Assembly: GCA_025084515.1 (NCBI GenBank)
Contig: JAJAGP010001508.1
Span: 120,727 to 184,726 of the forward strand
DNA length: 64,000 nucleotides
Reading direction: 5' to 3'
Source of the DNA: Ancistrus triradiatus
Taxonomy: Eukaryota > Chordata > Actinopteri > Siluriformes > Loricariidae
Below, piece after piece: positions 21,551 to 31,880 of this stretch (within the stretch, counting starts at the first letter, position 1; each line of letters starts with the position of its first letter). The position numbers were made by a program, and so were the translations under genes. The notes under the pieces are model-generated. The model saw only the letters and a program-made list of their open reading frames with translations. It did not search any database and was not told where the DNA came from.

Positions 21551-21809
21551 CTACTATATAAGTATCTATATATAATACTCACTCTATCTCTCTCCGTATA
21601 CCACCATGATATATCTATCTCTTGTTCTCTATATATTTCTATATGTTCGTTGTGTATATATATATCTCTAGCTTCTGCTCTCTCTATCTCGTCTATCTCG
21701 TCTCTCTCGCTCTCTCCATCTCACTCGTCTCTCATCTCATCTCTCTCATCTCTCTCTTTCGTCATCGGATCTCTCTACATCTATATAATCTCTCGCTCTC
21801 TCTATAATC

Positions 21810-21856
<47 letters not shown>
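21464..21856. repeat. composite TA / CT / CA microsatellite
   Basis: (TA)n from 21468 to 21552, mixed TATC/CTCT units to about 21812, then (AC)n at 21818-21856. The long open frame that runs through it is only low-complexity Tyr/Ile/Ser and is not a gene. Confidence 0.9.
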
Positions 21857-21858
<2 letters not shown>

Positions 21859-21911
21859 ACGAAATGGAAAAGTCCGTACTATGCTACAAGCAACAAGTGC
21901 TGTGTTGGCTT

Positions 21912-22195
21912 GAACTACAAGTGTCGAGTGCTGGTCATTTTACCGCTGTGATTTCCACTGACTAGCACTGTGCTGCATTTACCTACTTAGAAGTTTAATG
22001 TGTTTAAAAGGTGATTTTACATTGCCTGTTCTGGAAATTCCCTCTTGGTGTGTGCAGCCAGCGAGGTATGTTTGTTTATGTTTATATCAAATTGTGCATG
22101 TTTATATTTTGGTTCCACAGTGTGTGGATAATGCGTTAAATGTGTGATTGTTACAGAAGAACCATGTTGTTGTGTATCTCCTGGAAAGTGTGATA
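21912..22195 (+). repeat. dispersed repeat shared with 59330-59600
   Basis: The blocks GAGTGCTGGTCATTT, GTGTTTAAAAGGTGAT, CCTGTTCTGGAA and GTGTGCAGCCAGCGAG occur in the same order at 59330-59600. At 59 kb the block directly follows sequence related to hAT family E, so this is probably part of the same element, separated here by the Tc1 fragment and the microsatellite. Confidence 0.65.
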
Positions 22196-22533
22196 AGCGT
22201 GCGTATAACAGTTCAGGCTTTGGATGCTATGTAGATCCAAAGCCACCGTGACACGGTGCATACCTGTAGTTATTATAGTTAAAAATGACTTCATATTAAT
22301 TCTGCTGCGCTTATTTTAAGGCATTTCTGTGTGTTCTATGCTTTGCACATGATCCACAGGCCTACATTCTGCAGGGCAGAATTTTAGGAGGGTCCAGGCT
22401 ACAGCTGAAACTGATTCTCTAAGAGGGGGAATCAGACAATGCAGAATAAAATAAAGAACTTGAGATTCCAAGCCAATTTACACTCTACACACTGTTTGGC
22501 CTACACCTGACGCTGAGACACAGACTGGATCAT
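22196..22533. other. smap1 intron 2, unclassified
   Basis: No gene or nameable repeat. Confidence 0.5.
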
Positions 22534-22728
22534 TTACAATTACATTTATGGCATTTAGCAGATGCCCTTATCCAGAGTGACTTACAATTGATACAGTTAC
22601 AACTCAAGCAATTGTGGGTTAAAGGTCTTGCTCAAGGACCCAACAGTGGTGGCTTGGCAGAGGTGGCATTTGAACCCTGAACCTTCTGGTCCGTAGTCCA
22701 GTATCTTAACCACTAGGCCACCACAATC
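22534..22728 (-). mobile_element. tRNA-derived SINE, family A
   Basis: Full-length copy on the minus strand: tail ATGGCATTTAGCAGATGCCC at 22549 and tRNA-like head ending near 22728. The B box on the minus strand reads GGTTCAAATGCC. It lies in smap1 sense orientation, only about 420 bp from the exon 2 donor. Confidence 0.85.
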
Positions 22729-23147
22729 TCGATGACAGTATGCATTCCCTTAGATTACTCCCTGTCAGGTTACTTTCTAGTAAATGTTTCTTGCACGTAT
22801 ACATGATTTTAAATGAAAATAATAAAATGTCCTCTTGTTACTCACAGCTTGTTTCCTCTACTAAACGCTATGCAGAGACACAGTTCTGCTAAACACTCAC
22901 TTCATTCAGAATTGGATCTCTCACATTTTTGGGCTAATAATTCATTTCAGCAGGTTAGTAGCTTGGATAACACGGAGCGGAATTCAAGTTAATTCATGTG
23001 TTACAGTGACAAATTGGACACTAGGAGTTCAGACACCGGCGTTTGACTGTATACAGGTATGAACTATTTGACCAGTATGATTAACTTAGCTTAACTTTAA
23101 CTGGTCGCTCTTACCTAACACACATGCAAAGTCACAAAGAACAATAC
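22729..23147. other. smap1 intron 2, donor side
   Basis: Exon 2 donor CAG|GTATTG at 23147-23142, then AT-rich sequence without recognisable features. Confidence 0.6.
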
Positions 23148-23281
23148 CTGAATTTGCTCAGGAGTCCATTGGTCCAGGTTGACTGATTTAACACGGGATA
23201 TGTGCACTCCCAAGTTTCGGTGGATTCCAGCACACCTGATACAGATGAACACACCAAGGTTCCAGGAAGCCCATCGAGGCC
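23148..23281 (-). CDS. smap1: smap1 exon 2 (ArfGAP catalytic core)
   Basis: The reverse complement reads TTGTGCAG|GG CCT CGA TGG ... ATT CAG|GTATTG. It completes Gly40 and encodes PRWASWNLGVFICIRCAGIH (41-60), RNLGVHISRVKSVNLDQWTP (61-80) and EQIQ. It holds the second cysteine pair of the zinc finger (C53, C56; C36 to C53 are separated by 16 residues, the C-x2-C-x16-C-x2-C ArfGAP spacing) and the catalytic arginine finger R61 in the C-x4-R position. The sequence is almost identical to mammalian SMAP1, so strong purifying selection is evident. Confidence 0.98.
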
Positions 23282-24113
23282 CTGCACAAACAGAGGGAAC
23301 AATTACTGCACGAACCTGTTAACGTGAATTTCTGATCTGTCATTGCACTGTTGACTTTGATTCACAAACAACACACTTGGAAATGTCAAGACATTTCAAA
23401 AAACATCAAAAGCAGCAGCGGAGTTGCTGCTGACACATTCTGCTAACCTATCATTGCATAAACAGGGTATAGACTTTGAAGTAAAGTTTTCCTGATCTAC
23501 AGGTTACAACAAGTCATTTTAACAAACTGCCTTCATAGGAAGGTCGTAAGAAGGTCTGCACACCCCTGCCAAAAAGATTCGCGTGCAAGTAAGCAACAGA
23601 CACAAATAAGCAGGGGTATGCGATTTACAATTCATTCATTAATCATTAGAGTATTAATCTTTGTTATACTGCAGACAGCATCAATATGGGCTTTTTAACT
23701 AATCCATAAATGCTGGGTGTGATGTGAAATGTCCTTAGCAAGCATTTTGGTTAGAATGTAGACCAGCCTAACTACATTCACAGCAAAGGATCAATAAAGT
23801 GTTTTTAAACATATGAAAAGGCTCATTGCAGGTACAGTAGACCACACGATCACAAAATTGCAACCAATTTCCTACATATGAACAGGCCCAAATACTTCAT
23901 TTAAAAGAATCAAATCGTACCCAGTCATTTACTTCTTAAATCTTACTACTACTGCTCCTAGTGAATAGAATTTTCCCACTGATGCTGAATTAAGCTGAGC
24001 ACAGATTTTTTTTTATTTTTTATTAACAGACTCATACTATTAAGCACATTAAACAAAGCAGTGCTATCACATTGAAGCTTTGTGCCTTTCTTGAACTTTC
24101 CATGCACACAACC
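23282..24113. other. smap1 intron 1, acceptor end, unclassified
   Basis: Exon 2 acceptor followed by AT-rich intron sequence. No gene or nameable repeat. Confidence 0.55.
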
Positions 24114-24180
24114 CAGGGCTGGGAAGTATACCGGTATTAAGAATTATGCCACTGTTAGATGATTTGGATTTTTTCCATGA
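24114..24180 (+). repeat. hAT family A terminal fragment
   Basis: CAGGGCTGGGAAGTATACCG resembles the right terminus of the hAT element at 16702-18019 (TAGGGCTGGGCGGTATACCTG). The partner end was not found. Confidence 0.4.
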
Positions 24181-24554
24181 CAAACCAGAAACTACGAAAT
24201 AAACAGCCACGCCATGCACACAAGACGACATGCACATAAACATCTCCAACTGGCAAACACACGGAAAGGCTAATTTTCTACTATATACTAATATATATGT
24301 TCTATTTACACTTCTTGTATGTTGCTGAACTGTAGCCAAAACCCAATGAAAAAAAGTACCTTTTGCAAGACTAAGTGTCCTTTAGAAAAGTTGAAGAACG
24401 TACAGCAATTCTACACATTTTATTTTAACTTTGACTCCATGACTTTAGTTTCACTCTTAGATTTATCATCATACTTGGTCACTTAATGCCGATGTGCATA
24501 CTTCACATTTTATTCGAACTTTGACTCCATGACTTTAGTTTCGCTCTTAGATTT

Positions 24555-24720
24555 ATCATCTACGCCGCCCAAGGAGGTTGGGTCCCTTTTTGAGTCTTGG
24601 TCCTCCCAAGGTTTCTTCCTTACAGACTGAGGACCAATTGTCTAGGACCACAACTGAAAATGCTTTTTTGGATCTTTGTGCAGAAATATTCATACTGCAA
24701 CACACAATAAAGCTTTGCAG
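24555..24720 (+). repeat. dispersed fish repeat with GGTTGGGTCCC motif
   Basis: CCCAAGGAGGTTGGGTCCCT, then TCCTCCCAAGGTTTCTTCCT is a recurrent fish repeat that I remember from many genomes; I cannot assign it to a class. A short direct duplication (TTTTATT...CTTTGACTCCATGACTTTAG) at 24418-24445 and 24508-24540 precedes it. Confidence 0.5.
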
Positions 24721-24724
24721 CAAC

Positions 24725-25880
24725 TGCATGAAGACCAAAGAAGATCAAAGAGTTCAGGCTGTCACGGTCTCTCCTCCACAGCCCCCTGACAAAAGCCTCA
24801 CTGACAATTTATAGGGGCACTTGAAGACAGAGAAAGTCAAGAATTCAATAACATCACAAGATGCTCTTTGGAATACAACCACTTGTAGAAATGATGGAAT
24901 CACCACACACTTTTTCTTTGTATAAAATAACCAAATCACATATGACGTAATATTACACAAAACAAATTTTGTTTAACAGTTAAACACCACTCTGCCTTTG
25001 TGAAGCATACCTCAAATCAATTCAGTTAAATTATTTTAATTAATAATATATTTTTTTCGAGGTCAAATAGCAGAAAAATATGGACTCAGTCAAGGTTGAG
25101 GAAAAGAAAAAAAAAAAAAAAAAAACAAACAAAAAAAAAAAAAATACAGATTCACCTTGCAATTTGCATTTTTACACTAGAAATACAAATTAGTCTCCTG
25201 ATAAAAGCGGGTGCTTACAGACCTTAACAAGCTTTTTGACTTCACTAATTGAACAAAAACATGGCCCCTATGAGACAGCAGGGTCAAATGAAAGAATGCA
25301 AAGGATATCTCAAAAGGAATATGTAACATGGAGTGTGGCAAAAGATGTTGTTTGTTCCCAGTCAGCTGTGTCTAAAATTTGTTGCAGGTACAAACAAAAA
25401 GGGAAGGTACAAAAAAGAAACATATGGGTAATGCCAAGGAATAGGTCAAAGAGTCAGGAAACTCAAACCAATATGCCTTCAATAGAAAATGCACAACAAC
25501 AAAAATGAAAAACTAATGAGCAGAAACAGGATGCAGTGTAAGTTACAGAACTGTAAGAAATCGGCTGAATGAAATGGGATTTGCACATAGAAAAGTCAAA
25601 CAAAAGTCAGCACTAACTCCATGTTTAGAAGAAAACAAGGTTACAGTGGACTAAAGAGAAACAATCAATCATGGACTGAATGCAACTGATTTTCAGTAAT
25701 AAACCATAAATCTGTTGTTCATTTGGTTGTATTCCAAAGAGCATCTTGTGATGTCATTGAATTCTTGACTTTCTCTGTCTTCAAGTGCCCCTATAAATTG
25801 TCAGTGAGGTTTGTGTCAGGGGGCTGTGGAGGAGAGACTGTGACAGCCTGAACTCTTTGATCTTCTTTGGTCTTCATGCA
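24725..25880. mobile_element. element bounded by 157-bp inverted repeats
   Basis: 24725-24881 and 25724-25880 are inverted copies of exactly 157 bp with four mismatches by eye (about 97% identity). They enclose 842 bp holding the N-terminal half of a Tc1-like transposase with no catalytic domain. This could be an internally deleted DNA transposon with long terminal repeats, or an inverted duplication around one. The dinucleotides just outside the arms are not a clear TA pair, and no longer target duplication was recognised. Confidence 0.7.
25236..25660 (+). pseudogene. Tc1-like transposase N-terminal part, broken
   Basis: The open piece 25236-25508 contains VAKDVVCSQSAVSKICCRYK QKGKVQKR, the first helix-turn-helix of a Tc1-like transposase. 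A second piece in another frame near 25555-25640 reads NRLNEMGFAHRKVKQKSALT, the second helix-turn-helix. There is no DDE domain before the right inverted repeat at 25724. A poly-A run at 25100-25144 lies upstream. Confidence 0.6.
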
Positions 25881-25881
25881 G

Positions 25882-25975
25882 TACCTGGAGGAAAAAATCC
25901 GGGGACAAGGAGAGAACATACAAACACAAAACGGACCCACCCTGCGATTGAACCCAGGACCTTCTTACTTTGCCA
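25882..25975 (-). repeat. SINE family B fragment
   Basis: GGAGAGAACATACAAACAC and GCGATTGAACCCAGGACC are the reverse of the middle and B-box region of SINE family B. It abuts the right 157-bp inverted repeat. Confidence 0.6.
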
Positions 25976-27907
25976 CTTGAGAATCTATAATACGGATTAT
26001 AACTACAATATCTAAATAAAAACACCTACAAAAAGGTTCCCAGTCATCATATAATCTTAGACATGTGACATTTACAAAAGTTCAGTACTGTACATTACAT
26101 GACAGTCAGCAATCAAAGTTACCAAATCATCTTTGGTAACTTTGTTTACTTTAAACACTATGGAGGGAGACAGTGGGAGTGGTCAGACAGCAGTAAGTGG
26201 TCATACTTGTGCTTGTCTGACAGACAGATAGTAGCCAGTTAGCAGCTGATGGCAGAAGGGCTAAAGCTGATAGATCATAAATCACAGGGCTTTCGAGAAA
26301 AGGGATTTTTTGCAGCTCAACTCCCCTACACTCAGCAGCCACTTTAGGTCGAGACAATGCAGGGGCTTGCCCTTTTATACATATAGACTGCATCCAGTGT
26401 GTGTGGGCACATGTGATTGCTTGGAAGGTGACAACTTTCTTCAGTGCTCTCCACTGCCTTTTATGCCACTGGGCATTCAGAGAGAAGGATGGAGGTTTCC
26501 CATGACCCTGGAACTACTACTCATTAAGACTCATGAAGACTCCACACACACGTTCACAATCCACATATACACACTAGAATCTATCAGCATAATAAATCAT
26601 GCAGTGAGGGTACTTATAAGTGCTGCACAGTGCTCCAAGATTACACAGGATATTACTGACTGACTATCTCAGTGCAGTTCCCCACCTATTAAACAAAAGA
26701 GGAAGACATGGAACGACCAGGCAGATAAGACACTCGACACTGCATACACTTAGGTGGACAGAGTAATGAGGGAAAAGCTTTGCGAATCTCTTATCTTTCT
26801 CAAACCCCAACATCAATCCAGCCTGCTGCATGGACTTCCGTTGCCACCCAAGCACATTTATTAATCTAATATAGGTCTAGGAGATCGAGCTCAACCTCTG
26901 AGCAGCAGCTACTGCCTAACTCGCCATTAGTTACGGTAGGTGGTGCAGAAGTGCTCAGAGATCAGTCAATTGTCACACCAATTTTGCGGACTCTCACCCA
27001 CAATCCCAGTGTTCGATGGCTAAAATGGGCACTCGTTTTAATTTAGAACTATGATTTGGCTTTGTTTTTTCATATCACAGCCTAGAATTAATCTGGAGGC
27101 GAAGCATATGATAAGGCATGGTAATGTGCACCTAGAACAGTTAATGGCTGAACATTTAATCAGATTTTAATTCAATCCTGATTTCCAGCTTCCTCGTTTA
27201 ATTGAACTGCCTATTGTAAAAACTGGAGAGCCTGGCTAATGTTAGTTAATGGTTTTAAACTTATTTCTAAATAACTGTGATTCCAATACTGATAATGACT
27301 ATAATAGACAATAACAAGTCACGTTAGATTTTACCATGTTGGCATGAATTACATTTATACTAATCATTTATGCTTCTGTGCATAACTTTAGTCATGCGCC
27401 TGCAGTCATGTTGATTGTGTTACAACTGGGCTCGAATGGTCCACCACTGCGTACTGCTAAAAGATTCAGTGGTGGTATGCCGTACCGGAAAGGGGGGACA
27501 AGTCATGATCGGACTTTCAGCAAGAAAACACATCTACTAACATCATCTCATCATCAGTTGCTAAGTTGTTCTGAATTACATCTGAACCATCCTTGCTGTG
27601 TTTGGATCTGTGTCTGACGGAGCTCACCTGCCATTCATTACTGCAGGTTACCGTTAGCACTGGTTTCCCATGCTACAGCTGACTCATATCCAGTGTTACA
27701 AGGTTTTGGCAGGCAGATGTTTGGTTCAAAATCCCCAAATTAAAATATGTAGTAGATGAAGTTGTGATATTCTGTTTTATTCCAACAGCTATGGAGTGAG
27801 ATGCCTTTTGCCAAGCAAAACACACACTACAAGTGTGCATCTCACTCCATAAACAACTCAGTGGTTCAGACAGGGTTGTCAGTTCCAACGAAAGAATTAA
27901 GCAAACC

Positions 27908-27908
<1 letters not shown>
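25976..27908. other. smap1 intron 1, unclassified
   Basis: No gene and no repeat I can name over about 1.9 kb. Composition is slightly richer in GC near 26150-26900 than in neighbouring stretches; no reading frame there resembles a known protein. Confidence 0.5.
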
Positions 27909-27964
<56 letters not shown>

Positions 27965-28045
27965 GAGTGAGAGTGAGTGAGATAGATGGGGTGTAAGCCG
28001 CTGAAGAGAATTCACAGAATTGCACATTTACTGCACAACTGAGAT
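27909..28045 (+). repeat. GA microsatellite plus 40-bp unit shared with exon 5 region
   Basis: About 26 GA units (27909-27962), GAGTGA units, GATAGATGGG, then GCTGAAGAGAATTCACAGAA TTGCACATTTACTGCACAAC, which differs from 5805-5845 by about one base. It ends with a GAATGAAT run. The same composite therefore occurs twice in the gene. Confidence 0.8.
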
Positions 28046-28419
28046 AATGAATGAATGAATGAATATCAGAGAGCAAGCCCAATTAAGCACCCACACTTTA
28101 GAAACAAGCCCAAAAACCTGCAACCTGCAACCTGTAACTTCCAATATTTCTAAGTGAATTTTGAGAAATATAAGCTCAAAGTCACATCCTTTTTTTTGAG
28201 GAATTCCAAGAACACACAAAAAGAATAAGGCAGAGAACAATTATTCAAACACTTAAGAGAAAAGTCAGCAATGAAACTGAAAATGTACTCAATGTCAAGA
28301 GCTTCAAATTTCATTTTTTTCCAAGGATGCATGAAGCCAAGAGGAAGTGATCAATATGAATCTATAGAGGTTGTGGTAATTTTACCGGCAAGAATTTAAA
28401 ACTACTTTCACCCCTGGTT
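28046..28419. other. smap1 intron 1, unclassified
   Basis: AT-rich; nothing recognised. Confidence 0.5.
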
Positions 28420-28530
28420 ACAACTGATACCACCTTGCAGTGCACTATTTTGGGTTAAGGACTTTGCTCAAGGGCCCAACCATGGCAGAGTTGGAACATG
28501 AACCCTCAAGATCATCATATAATCCAGAGT
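28420..28530 (-). repeat. SINE family A, degenerate fragment
   Basis: GGGTTAAGGACTTTGCTCAA GGGCCCAACCATGGCAGAG corresponds to the body of SINE A on the minus strand. Both ends are eroded. Confidence 0.6.
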
Positions 28531-28633
28531 TCAAGGGCCTCGAGGAACAAATATACCTGATGTGCATGTGAACAGTGCTGCTCACTATGCTCACACTTGT
28601 AGTTGTAGCAAAGCAAACATAATAAGCTGAAGT

Positions 28634-29292
28634 TAGGACTGTGCAATATATAGTGTCTCCAATAATATCTTAATTGATGCATTAACAAAATGTGAGCTGA
28701 CATTTTGGAGCATGTCACTCACTTTGCAAAAAACAGTCAAAACCACGCCTTAAGAGTTTCGTGTCTTCACCACATGACAGGTAAAATGAGTGAACAAACT
28801 GCGCCAAAAGACAAAATACAGACACCACCAGACTCAGAGTCTACGTTATATTTAACTGCAAGATGTGGCTGTTCTTTATTCGCATGGAGGTGGTTTGGAT
28901 TTGAAAAGACGGCTGTTGCTCAATGGCAATATGCAAAGTATGTCGGATATTAGTTGCTGTTAAAGACGGCTAACTTATTTCGCCATTTGCGAACAAATCA
29001 CCATACAAAATACGGTTAGGACAAACTTCAAGAGGTAGGTGCCAACAACCAGCACAAAAACACACTCAGCAAACCTTAGCAGATTAATTCTGCAAAAAAA
29101 TGCCTTACAACAAGAAAAGCAACAGATGGTAAGACCGAGTGCCAGTTCAGGTGCTTGTGAGAAATGGGTTCAAACAACTTTTGAATAATTTAGACCCAAG
29201 ATATACACTGCAAAAGTATCTTCTAATTACTGTAATTGACAAAATCCCAGAAAATATTAAGATATCATTGTATTCAATATCACACAACCCTA
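28634..29292 (+). mobile_element. hAT-like element, family D (clean borders)
   Basis: Terminal repeats TAGGACTGTGCAATAT (left) and TAGGGTTGTGTGATAT (right, inverted), flanked by a perfect 8-bp target duplication GCTGAAGT at 28626-28633 and 29293-29300. The interior keeps the start of a hAT transposase with a BED-type finger. Relatives are at 6869-7346 (minus) and 54394-55787 (plus). This copy preserves the empty site (AATAATTTAGACCCAAGATA near 29186) into which another hAT inserted in the 54-kb copy. Confidence 0.9.
28786..29030 (+). pseudogene. hAT transposase N-terminus with BED finger remnant
   Basis: ATG at 28786 starts MSEQTAPKDKIQTPP. FAWRWFGFEKTAVAQ matches the 'W.wFGy.ktd..' entry of BED-finger hAT transposases. 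After a frameshift near 28950 the sequence KTANLFRHLRTNHHTKYG supplies the H-x4-H half of the BED zinc finger. The two Cys ligands and the whole catalytic domain are missing. It is a truncated relic. Confidence 0.65.
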
Positions 29293-30904
29293 GCTGAAGT
29301 ACAAGTTCATTGGCACTGCAGTGGCAGATTGGTATTTTAATTTACATGGATTATTTTGTTATTCCTGTAACACACAGCAGTGTGGATGCTTAGTTGTACT
29401 GGTTTTACACCTTGTCCTCCTGTCTCTTTGTGAGCTTGGGAAGCCAGGTCAGTGGCACCGTCATACTAGCAAGGACTGGCCTTAGTACACAGCAGCAAAT
29501 TATAGGTAAGCATTCCTCCTTATCTCTTTATAGAAAAAGACGAAAATGACATTGGGGTTGGTTATAGGAGGGCAAGTTTGAATGCCAAACGTTATCGCCA
29601 TGGAGAGAAACAAAAAAACAAGGCTGTAGATAACAGCTGTAGAAGGTGATGATATTATGACCTTTGGGAAAGCATGCAGCACCCGGAATATGCAAAGGTT
29701 TGGGAGATTGGTGGTATGCAGATAAAGGGAATACTAGTTATTCTGTCTTTTTATTCCTGAGGGTTTATGTGCATATGAATTCATTAGGGTCAGTGTAACT
29801 GACATTCACAGCTGGTTGTACATTATTCTTGCCTCTTTGCACATTTCATACATACACCTAAAGCCTCAGTGTCTGCACTAAAAACAATGCCCTAAATCAA
29901 ACCAAACATAAAAACCCCATATCCAGTCACATCACTCCCATAACAATTTTCTGCACAGTTGTCCTGTTTTTACATTCAAAAATTGAACGTCTGCCTTGTT
30001 TTGTCAATGTCACCCCCAAAGCTACAAGAAAACATCTGTCAAAATAAATAACAGTTGCCTTCTCTATTCCCTCCTGTTCACTTTTCAGCATTATTACCTA
30101 TGGAGACAGTACCTCTCTCATCATGCTACACCCTGCAGTGAGGAAAACAAGAAACCGAAAAAGGAAGGGAAAAAAAATCAACACAGAAAGGCTCGAGAGA
30201 CAATGCAAGGGATGAAAACTGAAAATAAGACAAAAGGACAAAAAGACAAGACAGACGGGAAGAGATGAGTCAAATGCAGAAAATATCAAACCAGAGAGAA
30301 AATGAGTAAGACAAAGATTTTAGTATCACTGAAAAGTGCTAGGTACTAGCAGTAATAGCCTGTGTGGATTGTTTTTAACTGGATTTCTGAGCTGCTTAAG
30401 GTTCACAGGAAAGCTGCCAGGTCCCAGTCCAGCTGGTCTCCACACTGCCTGGCACTGTACAAAAAACTGATTAGGATTAAAAAGTCTGTAGGAACTATTC
30501 AGCCATGGCACTGCAGTAAACATGCAGAGAACTGTGGACTGTCGTCTTCCTGTCTTTCCTCTCTTTCATCTCCTCTTCTGTGTCTCAGCCATTGGGACAT
30601 GCAAATGTGAAATCTCAAACAAGCTCACTTCATTAATAATTCATGGAGGTACAGATTTTAAGCTGATTACACCATGCATAATTATGCAATCATTCACCAA
30701 TGCAGAACAAAAAGCGTGAAATACAAGGGATAATGAAATCAAGCAACAGAAAGCTAGGGGGCCATTAAAAACTATATGCCCTTCAAGTGGTGTTAAGCAG
30801 ACTGTGTGATTCAGACCTAAAGTGATGACGCATGAGCACGTTTTAGTTTTTTTTTTACGTCAATGAAGGAGTATTAATATACTTCTCAAACTAATGCCTA
30901 TTCG
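29293..30904. other. smap1 intron 1, unclassified
   Basis: No gene or nameable repeat over 1.6 kb. An A/G-rich stretch at 30150-30265 encodes only low-complexity Lys/Glu in one frame. Confidence 0.5.
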
Positions 30905-31880
30905 TTAGTGCTGGATGGTATGACCAAAAATGTGTATCACATTTTTCAAAGATTGTACACGTTTCACAGTATGTCACTGTATCAGCCGGGCTTCATCATG
31001 ATGGTGACCTGTGATCAGTCTCAAATAATCGATTCTGTTCCAGTCACATTTAACTTGGCGACAGCAGCAAAAATGCAGCCACACATGAACAGCATGAACA
31101 CACTAACTTTAATTAAGAATTCAGTACATGTGTAGCCTACAGAGCTCTAAACATGGCTCAGCCACTCGTGGTTTGTTTGAGACCACTGCTGATGCATGTT
31201 CATGATGAGGAAGCATTAGGTTTCGGTTGTGTTTTGAGTGCTACTTAGTCAACTAAATAGTCTCCCTAAATAGCACAGTACTAAAGAGGGGATAGGGATT
31301 CCTAATGAGGGGGTAGGCATCTATTTTGGACACAACCACGTCTTCAGTGCGGAAGCTCTTCAGAGCGTGCTGTTTGCAATACATGGATGGTGAAAAACAG
31401 CTGTGGAGGAACATCTCCAAAAATGCTCGGAACAACAAATTTAATAAGTCATTTAAAACGGAATCATCCGCTGAATATGTGGGATTAGACAGAACTAACA
31501 AAATTAAAGCTAGCAAGAATAGAGGGCCAGGCACAAGCCAGCAGCTTCTGCTATCTTTCTTAGCAATGAAGAACTTTCTGACAAAGGAAAAAAATCACAA
31601 AATGTTTCTGCAAGCTGTAATATATAATTTTTAGACAGAAAGATAACTGGAATCGGCCAAAATTGGAATCGGCTGATCACATGTTAAAAAAAAGCCAAGA
31701 ACATTGCAATTGGTGCATCTCTAATAATTACACAATATATACTGTATAGTCTGCATGAAACAGCTGCAGACTGTAAACAGTTTGTTTTGTGCAAACTTAA
31801 GTAAAAAAAATTTGTAAGTATTTCTGCTGCAGAAAGATAAACCTCGATACTTCTTGTTCCCACCAGCAAGTCAACCAAGT
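30905..31880 (+). mobile_element. hAT-like family A copy with nested family B
   Basis: The left end TTAGTGCTGGATGGTATGAC, CAAAAATG, then AAAGATTGTACACGTTTCAC follows the left end of the hAT at 16702 block by block. After the nested element, ATGAAACAGCTGCAGACTGT AAACAG near 31757 follows 17511-17540. The right terminus is not recognisable, so the end is approximate. Confidence 0.55.
31020..31723 (-). mobile_element. hAT-like element, family B, nested copy
   Basis: The right end reads CAATTGGTGCATCTCTA, i.e. the inverted terminus TAGAGATGCACCAATTG. The interior matches 16895-17240 in reverse (TATTTTGGACACAACCACG, GTTTTGAGTGCTACTTAGTC). The other terminus near 31020 is eroded. No target duplication could be paired. 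Confidence 0.6.

Noticed and set aside
21236..21913. 225-codon open frame on the plus strand
   Set aside because: It starts in a Tc1 3' end and runs through TA/CT/CA microsatellite. The product is low-complexity Tyr, Ile, Ser and His-Thr repeats; not a gene.
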